6,250 bases of DNA from Spirochaetaceae bacterium (GTDB lineage: Bacteria; Spirochaetota; Spirochaetia; SZUA-6; Bin103). The DNA lies in NCBI GenBank assembly GCA_028820215.1, contig JAPPKD010000063.1, positions 52,651 to 58,900 on the forward strand, written 5' to 3'. Numbering within the stretch: position 1 is the stretch's first letter; each line of letters begins with the position of its first letter. The notes below the pieces were generated by a model. The model had not been told where the DNA came from and made no database searches. It worked only from the letters and a program-made list of their open reading frames with translations. Below, piece by piece: positions 1 through 5,309 of this stretch. The position numbers were made by a program, and so were the translations under genes.

Positions 1-22
1 GGGGTTGGGCCTGGGCTTGGGC
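1..22 (+). repeat. G-tract hexamer repeat, potential G-quadruplex
   Basis: Four runs of three or four G separated by loops of 2 to 3 nt form a textbook G-quadruplex-type motif. From position 5 it also reads as three copies of a hexamer, YTGGGC. It lies just beyond the stop codon of the exporter frame, so it is where ATPase-domain coding sequence would be expected. Whether it is genuine DNA or a low-quality contig end cannot be told from the window. Confidence 0.5.
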
Positions 23-37
23 GGAGCGCGCCGCGGG

Positions 38-1084
38 CTAATCTCCCCCCCCGCGGGCCCCGCCCGCGCCCCGCCCCCGCCCCCCGCCCCGGCCGCGCGG
101 CAACGGCCGGGCGTCCGGGGCCTCCGGGATGGCGTCCGGCGCGTCCAGGATCTCCGCGACGCGCTCGGCGGACGCCAGCCCCTGCACCATCATCGGCAGC
201 ATGGCCCCGACCCGGCGCACCGGCGCGAAGAGCTGCGTGAGGTAGGTCGTGAACGCCACCAGCACGCCCAGGCTCTCGCCGCGCACCACCATCAGGCCGC
301 CGATGCCCACGACCACCACCAGGCCCAGGTTGGCGATCAGCGACAGCAGCGGCGTGTGTATCGCCTTCAGCTTGGTGTTGAGCGCCGAGATCACGAACCA
401 GCGGTCGACCTGCCGCTGGAAACGCACGGTCTCCCGCTGCTCCTGCGCGAACGCCTTGACCAGCCGCGCGCCCTGGAGGTTCTGCTCCAACGCCGAGGTC
501 ATCACGCCGAGCTGCTGCTGCAGCCGGGACGCCAGCGGCCGCTGCTGCCTGGCGAATATGAACGCCTGTACCGCCAGGAACGGGACGGGGATCAGCGACG
601 CGGCGCCGAGCACCGGGTTCATCGCGACCATGAACGCCAGCGTCCCTGCGAACAGCACCGCCGCGTCGAGGACGCGCAGCAACGCCTTGCTGACCACGAA
701 CCGGAGGCGCTCCACGTCCTGGATCGCGCGCTGCAGGACCTGGCCGGTCTCCATCCGCTCGATGAAGGAGATGTCCACCACGCCGAGCCTGAGGAACAGC
801 TCGTTGCGCAGGTCGTAGGCGAGCCGCTGGGCGGCCACCTCGGCCAGGCGGCCCTGCAGGAATCCGAACACCGCGCGCGCGGCCGCCAAGGCGACCAGAG
901 CGATGACCGAGCGGATCAGCACCGACCGGTCGCCGGCGATGATCCCGTGGTCGACGATCCAGCGGACGAACACCGGGATGACCAGCAGTGCGGCGGTGTG
1001 CGCGGTCATCGCGGCGTACGCCCCCGCCATGAGCGGTCGGTAGGGGCGCAGGTAACGGAAGAATCGGCCGAAAAGGCTCGCCAA
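38..1084 (-). CDS. ABC exporter transmembrane domain, ATPase domain missing
   Basis: This is the membrane half of a type IV (ABC_membrane, MsbA/LmrA-like) ABC exporter, which would move a hydrophobic or drug-like substrate across the inner membrane. Segments resembling the six helices of this fold lie near residues 20-48, 55-80, 140-155, 157-178, 245-268 and 271-300. Family hallmarks are visible: FIERMETGQ near 108-116, the intracellular-loop motif QGARLVKAFAQEQRE near 204-218, and the linker ASAERVAEILD near 304-314 that normally leads into the ATPase domain. After residue 330 the frame becomes Gly/Arg only and stops at 348, where family members continue for about 250 residues with Walker A, signature and Walker B motifs. 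None of these is seen in the 37 bases left. A frame slip in the G-rich tract is more likely than a genuine stand-alone domain. The start is a TTG seven nt behind TATACT. The next in-frame ATG is codon 19, inside the conserved region. The upstream neighbour on the same strand is a DinB gene. Confidence 0.85.
   Translation of the reverse strand: MASLFGRFFRYLRPYRPLMAGAYAAMTAHTAALLVIPVFVRWIVDHGIIAGDRSVLIRSVIALVALAAARAVFGFLQGRLAEVAAQRLAYDLRNELFLRLGVVDISFIERMETGQVLQRAIQDVERLRFVVSKALLRVLDAAVLFAGTLAFMVAMNPVLGAASLIPVPFLAVQAFIFARQQRPLASRLQQQLGVMTSALEQNLQGARLVKAFAQEQRETVRFQRQVDRWFVISALNTKLKAIHTPLLSLIANLGLVVVVGIGGLMVVRGESLGVLVAFTTYLTQLFAPVRRVGAMLPMMVQGLASAERVAEILDAPDAIPEAPDARPLPRGRGGGRGRGAGGARGGGD
45..102. 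repeat. C/G-only low-complexity tract
   Basis: This stretch is made only of G and C and is dominated by C-runs on the plus strand: eight C at 45-52, five at 74-78 and six at 80-85, plus several runs of four. On the minus strand it encodes the Gly/Arg tail that ends the ABC exporter frame. Homopolymer runs like these cause length errors in sequencing, and the minus-strand G-tracts could also fold as a quadruplex. Confidence 0.7.
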
Positions 1085-1091
1085 GGCGGAC

Positions 1092-1097
1092 AGTATA
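1092..1097 (-). promoter_or_regulatory. -10 box TATACT for the ABC exporter gene
   Basis: On the minus strand TATACT matches the sigma-70 -10 consensus at five of six bases and ends 7 nt before the TTG start. Transcription would begin at or within a base or two of the start codon, giving a leaderless mRNA. No convincing -35 hexamer is found 16 to 19 nt upstream and there is no Shine-Dalgarno sequence. Confidence 0.45.
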
Positions 1098-1187
1098 CCA
1101 ACTGCGCCGTGCCGCGCTACCGCCCTTGCCAGTCGTGGGCGCCGCTACGGGCTGGGAGCGCCGGCGCAGGGCCGCTCCTGGTTCAAC

Positions 1188-1673
1188 TCAACCGTACGCC
1201 GATCCCAACCCCATCGCGCGGCGCCACGCCGCCACCTGGCCCAGGTGGTGCCCTTCGTGCATGGTCATCAGCGCGACGGCGAAGTCGCCGACCGTCGGGA
1301 AGCGCGCGCGAAGACGGGGCGGCGTCGGCTGCTGCAGGCGTTCGGCGTCGACCGCCGCCATGGCTTTCGACACCCGCTCATGCTGCGCGCGGAGTTGCTC
1401 CAGGAGCTCCGCCTTGCCGGGATAATCGGCGGTGTTCCCGCTTGGGATCGACCCCATGCGACATGCCTCCTTCCATTTGTCTGGAAAAGTAGACGGAAGC
1501 CCCAGCATGCCGGCCAGCGCGTCGGAGGTGACACCCAGATGGCCCAGGGTCCACGCCGGGTGATTGATGACCCCCGACGGCTGAGCGACCATCTGCTCGT
1601 CCGTGAGGTCGTCGACGAGCAGCTCGGCGCGCTTGAGGTTCATGCCGTAGACGAACAACAGATGCTGAACCAT
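1188..1673 (-). CDS. DinB/YfiT-like metal-binding four-helix protein
   Basis: A 161-residue protein of the DinB/YfiT superfamily, four-helix bundles that hold a metal with three histidines. Some characterised members are thiol-dependent (bacillithiol or mycothiol) transferases or maleylpyruvate isomerases, but most have no assigned reaction. The expected ligands are present: His45 in the motif HPAWTLGHLG, and His139 and His143 in MTMHEGHHLGQV, with the usual i, i+4 spacing. Length is typical and there is no signal peptide or membrane segment, so it is probably cytoplasmic. The start ATG has no Shine-Dalgarno sequence but lies 11 nt behind TATAGT, suggesting a leaderless transcript. The ABC exporter gene lies 103 bp downstream on the same strand with its own -10 box. 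A second, differently diverged DinB domain occurs in the plus-strand gene starting at 1749. The family is certain from the motifs. The substrate is unknown. Confidence 0.9.
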   Translation of the reverse strand: MVQHLLFVYGMNLKRAELLVDDLTDEQMVAQPSGVINHPAWTLGHLGVTSDALAGMLGLPSTFPDKWKEACRMGSIPSGNTADYPGKAELLEQLRAQHERVSKAMAAVDAERLQQPTPPRLRARFPTVGDFAVALMTMHEGHHLGQVAAWRRAMGLGSAYG

Positions 1674-1684
1674 GGGTGAGCCGC

Positions 1685-1690
1685 ACTATA
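1685..1690 (-). promoter_or_regulatory. -10 box TATAGT for the DinB gene
   Basis: TATAGT on the minus strand matches the -10 consensus at five of six bases and ends 11 nt before the ATG at 1673. The predicted start site is about 4 nt upstream of the codon, so the mRNA would be essentially leaderless. A weak -35-like TGGACC lies 15 nt further upstream, which is shorter than the ideal spacing. The 14 bp palindrome at 1694-1707 falls between these two elements. Confidence 0.5.
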
Positions 1691-1693
1691 GCC

Positions 1694-1707
1694 CCGTCGG
1701 CCGACGG
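1694..1707. promoter_or_regulatory. 14 bp perfect palindrome, candidate operator
   Basis: CCGTCGGCCGACGG is a perfect inverted repeat without a spacer. It sits in the 75 bp gap between two divergent genes, immediately upstream of the -10 box of the minus-strand DinB gene and about 27 bp upstream of the -10-like box of the plus-strand gene. The position suits a dimeric repressor site controlling both directions. No regulator gene is present in the window, and G+C-rich palindromes also arise by chance at this base composition. Confidence 0.35.
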
Positions 1708-1733
1708 TCCACCATCCGCCGGCCGGGTTGGGG

Positions 1734-1739
1734 TACGAT
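1734..1739 (+). promoter_or_regulatory. -10-like box TACGAT for the oxidoreductase gene
   Basis: TACGAT fits the TANNNT pattern and ends 9 nt before the ATG at 1749, mirroring the arrangement on the other strand of this divergent region. No clear -35 and no Shine-Dalgarno sequence are visible. Its position favours the ATG at 1749 over the in-frame TTG at 1728, which would lie upstream of the promoter. Confidence 0.4.
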
Positions 1740-1748
1740 GCTCCGGTC

Positions 1749-3104
1749 ATGAAACATACGAGAATCGGCCTGCTGCATCCGGGCCAGATGGGCTCCGCGG
1801 TGGGGCGCTCGTTGACGGAAGCCGGGCACCGGGTTCTGTGGGTCTCCGCGGACCGCTCCTCGGAGTCGCGCGAGCGCGCGGCGGCGGCCGGGCTGGAAGA
1901 CGCCGGCACCCTTGAGGCGCTCGCCTCGCAGGCGGAGGTGATCCTGTCGATCTGTCCTCCGCACGCGGCGGCCGACGTCGCCGGACAGGTGGCCGCCTGC
2001 GGGTTCACCGGCATCTACGCCGACTGCAACGCCATCTCGCCCGACCGCACCCGCGCCGTCGAGACGACGATCGCCCGCGCCGGTGCGACCTACGTGGACG
2101 GCGGCATCGTCGGCGGTCCTCCGGCCGGCTCCCCGCCGCGCACATGGCTCTATCTGTCGGGCCCAGCCGCGGAGCGGGTCGCCGCCTGCTTCCCGGCCGA
2201 AGCCCTGCACGCGGTGGTGCTCTCGGAGCGCATCGGCGCCGCTTCCGCGCTGAAGATGTGCTACGCGGCCAACACCAAAGGCACCTCCGCGCTGTTCGCC
2301 GCGATCCTGGCGCTGGCCGAGCAGGAAGGCGTGCGCGACGCCCTGGAACGGCAGTGGGGGGAGGACCTGACCGCCTCCGCGCACAGGCGCGCCGCCGACA
2401 GCGCCCTCAAGGCGTGGCGGTTCGTGGGCGAGATGCACGAGATCTCGGCGACCTTCGCGGAATCCGGCCTGCCCGGCGGCTTCCACGCCGCCGCCGCGGA
2501 GATCTACGAGCGCCTGGCTCCGTTCAAGGGCCGCACCGAGCCGCCGGAGCTGGGCGACGTGCTCGACACGTTGTCGCATAGTACCGTGTCCGGGATGTCG
2601 ATCAGTGAGAGCATGTTACCTGAGTTCGACCATGAGGTTGCGGGGGTCCGCACGACGCTGGAGCGGGTGCCGTCCGACAAGCTCGACTGGAAGCCGCATC
2701 CGGCGTCAGGTTCCATGGGATGGCTCGCGGGACACGTGGCCAACCTGCCCACCTGGGCGGTGCTGACCATCGGGCAGGATGATCTGGACCTTCTGCCCGG
2801 CGGCAAGCCGCTCGACCAGCCTCCGTTGCCGACCGACAGCGCGGCGCTGGTGGACACCTTCGACCGCAATGCCGCGGCCGCTCGGGCCGCCATCGCCGGC
2901 GCCGGCGACGCCGACCTGATGCGGCCCTGGTCGCTGCTGCAGAACGGCGTCACCGTCATGACCATGCCCAAGGTCGCGGTGCTGCGCATCTTCGTGTTCA
3001 ACCATCTGATCCACCACCGTGCGCAGCTCGGCGTATACCTGCGGCTCAACGACATCGCGGTCCCTTCGCTCTACGGTCCCTCCGCCGACGAGGCCCCGAA
3101 CTGA
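1749..3104 (+). CDS. NAD(P)-binding DUF1932 oxidoreductase joined to a DinB domain
   Basis: One open frame of 451 residues holds two families. Residues 1-275 are a beta-hydroxyacid/6-phosphogluconate dehydrogenase-like enzyme with the DUF1932 C-terminal domain. The Rossmann motif IGLLHPGQMGSAVG lies near 6-19, ILSICPP near 65-71, VDGGIVGGPP near 116-125, and SALKMCYAANTKG near 166-178 carries the likely catalytic Lys169. The substrate is unknown. Residues 283-451 are a DinB domain: it begins MSISESMLPEFDHE, the usual N-terminus of stand-alone DinB proteins, and has metal ligands His329 (LAGHV), His419 and His423 (FNHLIHHRAQ). Each part has its family's full length, and only about seven residues separate them. 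No frame disruption is visible inside either part. A TAG one frame off at 2579 and a -10-like box before the internal ATG at 2595 raise the possibility of two adjacent genes merged by a one-base loss. The ATG at 1749 is preferred over TTG 1728 because the TTG lies upstream of the -10-like box at 1734. Confidence 0.85.
   Translation: MKHTRIGLLHPGQMGSAVGRSLTEAGHRVLWVSADRSSESRERAAAAGLEDAGTLEALASQAEVILSICPPHAAADVAGQVAACGFTGIYADCNAISPDRTRAVETTIARAGATYVDGGIVGGPPAGSPPRTWLYLSGPAAERVAACFPAEALHAVVLSERIGAASALKMCYAANTKGTSALFAAILALAEQEGVRDALERQWGEDLTASAHRRAADSALKAWRFVGEMHEISATFAESGLPGGFHAAAAEIYERLAPFKGRTEPPELGDVLDTLSHSTVSGMSISESMLPEFDHEVAGVRTTLERVPSDKLDWKPHPASGSMGWLAGHVANLPTWAVLTIGQDDLDLLPGGKPLDQPPLPTDSAALVDTFDRNAAAARAAIAGAGDADLMRPWSLLQNGVTVMTMPKVAVLRIFVFNHLIHHRAQLGVYLRLNDIAVPSLYGPSADEAPN
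2577..2582 (+). promoter_or_regulatory. -10-like box CATAGT before the internal DinB start
   Basis: CATAGT lies 12 nt before the ATG at 2595 that would start a stand-alone DinB protein. The arrangement closely matches the other DinB gene in this window, where TATAGT lies 11 nt before ATG. There is no Shine-Dalgarno sequence and no obvious -35. It may be an internal promoter letting the DinB domain be made alone, or a relic of a separate gene. Confidence 0.3.
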
Positions 3105-3153
3105 TCGTGGCCACCGTCGCGCCGAGCGCGCCATCCGACACCGTGCGGCGCCC

Positions 3154-4304
3154 GTGAGCCTGACCGTCCTGGGCGACGCCGCCGTGTCCCCCAACCTGGC
3201 GGCCGGCGACCGGACGTCCGTGTGCGCGTTCCGGTCGCGACGCGGTTGGCCGACGGAACGGTGTTGGCGCTCTACCGGCAGGGCCTGGACAAGCACGGTG
3301 CCGACGGCCGCTTCCTGCTGCAGCGCTCCGCCGACCGCGGCGCGACCTGGAGCGAACCGGTCGTGGTGCTGGACCGGGGCGGCCGCGTGGCCGGTTCGCC
3401 CGCGGCGGACGGCCCGGCGCGGGTGCCCTCGATGGCCGGTCTGCTGCACACGACGAGCGGCGCGTTGCTGGCCAACTTCGGCGTGGTCGAGGGCTTGAGC
3501 GAGGGGACCTACATGTTCGCGGACGAGGCGCGTGATCTGCCCGTCCGGACGCTGCTCACGCGCAGCGAGGACGGGGGCGCCACCTGGACGGCGCCCGAGG
3601 TGCTGGACGCCGCGCCGCCCGGTTCCTGCCCGACCACCAAGCCGTTCCAGCGGCCGGACGGCACCATCTGCATGCCGCTGGAGATCCCGGGCCCGGCGCC
3701 GGGCGTGCCTGCGACCGGCATGGTGTTCTCGGACGACGACGGCCGGAGCTTCGGCGGGTTCGTCCGCTGCGCGTCCGACGACAGCGGAGCGCTCGCTTTG
3801 TGCGACGGGCACTGCGCGCAGCTCGACGACGGACGCATCCTGCTGCTGTTGTGGACGTTCCGGCCTTCCGACGAGACGACGATCGACGTGCATCGCTGCC
3901 ACTCGGAGGACGGCGGGCGCACGTGGAGCGATCCACTGCCCACCGGACTGCACGGACAGGTGACCGCTCCGGCCGCGCTGCCCGGCGGACCGGTGCTGGC
4001 GGCCAGCAACCGCCGCGTTGCGCCGGACGGCATCCTCATCCACGTCTCCCACGACGGGGGCGAAACCTGGGATCAGGACGACTCGGTACGGATGTGGGAT
4101 GCCGCCGCCGGACGCACGCTGGCGGAGCCGGTGGGTGCGTCCAGCGATCGCCATGGCGCCGGAATCTGGGCCGAGCTCGGCGGGTTCACCTTCGGCACCC
4201 CGGACCTGACCCTGCTCGACGACGGCACCGTGCTGTTGATCCACTACGCAACCCTCGACGGCGTGACGCACATCCGCGCGGTCCGCTTCCGCTTCGATGA
4301 GTGA
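3154..4304 (+). pseudogene. Sialidase-like Asp-box protein, frameshift near 3231
   Basis: A member of the sialidase/BNR six-bladed propeller superfamily. The start is GTG at 3154. The first 26 residues (SLTVLGDAAVSPN, then RTSVCAF) are in one frame. From 3231 the family sequence continues as PVATRLADGTVLALYRQG in another frame through to the stop at 4302-4304. One extra C at TTCCGG would join them into about 383 residues, a normal length. Five Asp-box motifs (S-x-D-x-G-x-T-W type) support the fold: SADRGATW at about 3327, SEDGGATW at 3564, SDDDGRSF at 3729, SEDGGRTW at 3903 and SHDGGETW at 4047. There is no signal peptide, so it is probably cytoplasmic. True sialidase activity is not assured, because many bacterial members of this family have no known substrate. 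If the shift is genuine, translation could restart only at the GTG at 3222, losing the first blade strand with its conserved Arg. The 3' end overlaps the next gene by 8 bp, implying one transcript. Confidence 0.8.
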
Positions 4305-5233
4305 GAAGGAGGTCCGGACCGTCACCGGCGCTATGGACGCCGGCTCCCTCGGCGTGGTGCTGCCCCACGAGCACCTGATCCACCGCGTCAGCATCCACTC
4401 CGGCCGGGCCGACAACACCTGTCTGGACGTGGATCTGGCCGCCGACGAGTGCCGTCGCTTCCGCGCCGCCGGCGGCGGGGCGATCTGCGACGTCACCCCG
4501 CTGGGACTGGGGCGCGACCTGGCGGCCCTTCGTGCGGTCAGCGAGCTATCCGCGGTGCCGGTCGTCTCCGCGCTCGGGCTCTACGACACCTGGACGCAGC
4601 CTGACGAGGTGCGCGGCCGTCCCGCACCCGTGGTCGCCGACTACCTGGAGCGTGGCGCCGAAGGGTGCGGTCTGATCGGGGAGATCGCCAGCCACAACGA
4701 GTCCGGCCACGCCGACTGGCGGCGCTACGCGCTGTACGCGTCGGAGCGCGACCTGTTCGCCGGCGCGGCGCAGGCGCAGCACCGGACTGGCCGTCACCAC
4801 GCATGCCAGCCTGGGGCGGGGAGGCGTCGCGCAGGCGCGGTTGCTGCTCGATTCCGGTGCGGACCCGGCGCGGGTGATCATCGGCCACTGCGACGCACAC
4901 CTGCACGACGACGAGGCGCTGGACCTGGACTACTACGAAGCGCTTCTGTCGCTGGGCGTCTGCCTGGAGTTCGATCTGTTCGGATGGGAAGAGCTGGCGC
5001 CCGATGCGCTCCGGGCGCAGCGGATCGCAACGCTCTGCGCGGCCGGGCACACCGGCCGGTTGCTGATCTCGACCGACACCTGCCGACGCTCGCAACTGCA
5101 CGAATGCGGAGGCCGCGGCTTCGACTACCTGTTCACGAGCGTCATCCCTGGTCTGAGCGCCGCCGGTGTCAGTCAGACCCATATCGATACGATGACCCGC
5201 GCCACCCCCGCCCTCCTGCTCGCCATTCGCTGA
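4297..5233 (+). pseudogene. Phosphotriesterase-family metal hydrolase, frameshift near 4780
   Basis: A binuclear-metal TIM-barrel hydrolase of the phosphotriesterase family, whose members act as lactonases, esterases or phosphotriesterases. In the first frame (4297-4779, 161 residues) are VRTVTGAMDAGSLG, the HxH pair His24/His26 in LPHEHLI, and GLIGEIASHNE with Glu129. Glu129 replaces the carboxylated lysine of true phosphotriesterases, as in the E. coli homology protein PHP. From about 4781 the family sequence continues in another frame as TGLAVTTHASLGRGG, then VIIGHCDAH and LLISTDTC, which supply the remaining two His ligands and the Asp. It stops at 5231-5233. All six metal ligands survive, so the shift is recent or an error. 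The joined product is about 312 residues, normal for the family. As read, the first frame runs on as Arg-rich nonsense to 5310. ATG 4297 overlaps the sialidase stop by 8 bp (coupled translation). The Glu variant argues for lactonase-like rather than organophosphate activity, which is inference. Confidence 0.85.
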
Positions 5234-5239
5234 CGGAGA

Positions 5240-5249
5240 CGGCATGCCG
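5240..5249. other. 10 bp perfect palindrome in the hydrolase-hicB gap
   Basis: CGGCATGCCG is a perfect palindrome a few bases after the hydrolase stop codon, within the 76 bp gap before hicB. It is too short and lacks the T-run needed for an intrinsic terminator. HicB-type repressors bind palindromes near their own promoters, so autoregulation is conceivable, but this short site could easily be chance. Confidence 0.15.
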
Positions 5250-5297
5250 AAACAGGATTATGGATGTCGGGCCGGTCACACCCTGCCGAACGGTTCT

Positions 5298-5303
5298 GAG
5301 GAA
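5298..5303 (+). promoter_or_regulatory. Shine-Dalgarno GAGGAA for hicB
   Basis: GAGGAA lies 6 nt before the ATG at 5310, an ideal spacing. It decides the start against the in-frame ATG at 5244, which would add 22 residues not found in HicB proteins. It contrasts with the left half of the window, where genes show -10 boxes beside the start codon and no ribosome-binding site. Confidence 0.65.
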
Positions 5304-5309
5304 ACGGTG

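Noticed and set aside
1154..1178. Imperfect hairpin (GGAGCG/CGCTCC) between the DinB and exporter genes, considered as a terminator
   Set aside because: The stem is short with a long loop and there is no T-run on the minus strand.
5..1492. Long open plus-strand frame antisense to the exporter and DinB genes (495 codons)
   Set aside because: Its translation is Arg/Gln/His-rich with no family resemblance, while both minus-strand genes opposite it have clear motifs. Long antisense frames are expected at this G+C content.
1686..2579. Open minus-strand frame of 297 codons opposite the oxidoreductase
   Set aside because: Composition is Arg/Gly/His-rich without motifs, and the plus strand has an intact Rossmann oxidoreductase.
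4306..4313. Perfect Shine-Dalgarno AAGGAGGT inside the hydrolase gene
   Set aside because: No ATG, GTG or TTG lies 5 to 10 nt downstream, and the next ATG (4333) is 19 nt away. The bases encode Lys-Glu-Val at the natural N-terminus, so the ATG at 4297 is kept.
2706..4496. Open minus-strand frame of 596 codons
   Set aside because: It lies opposite the DinB domain, the sialidase-like gene and the start of the hydrolase, all strongly recognisable. The translation is low-complexity Arg/Gly/Ala/Val.
5244..5309. ATG at 5244 as the hicB start
   Set aside because: It would add 22 residues absent from HicB proteins. The ATG at 5310 has a well-placed GAGGAA and the canonical MKTAKF start.
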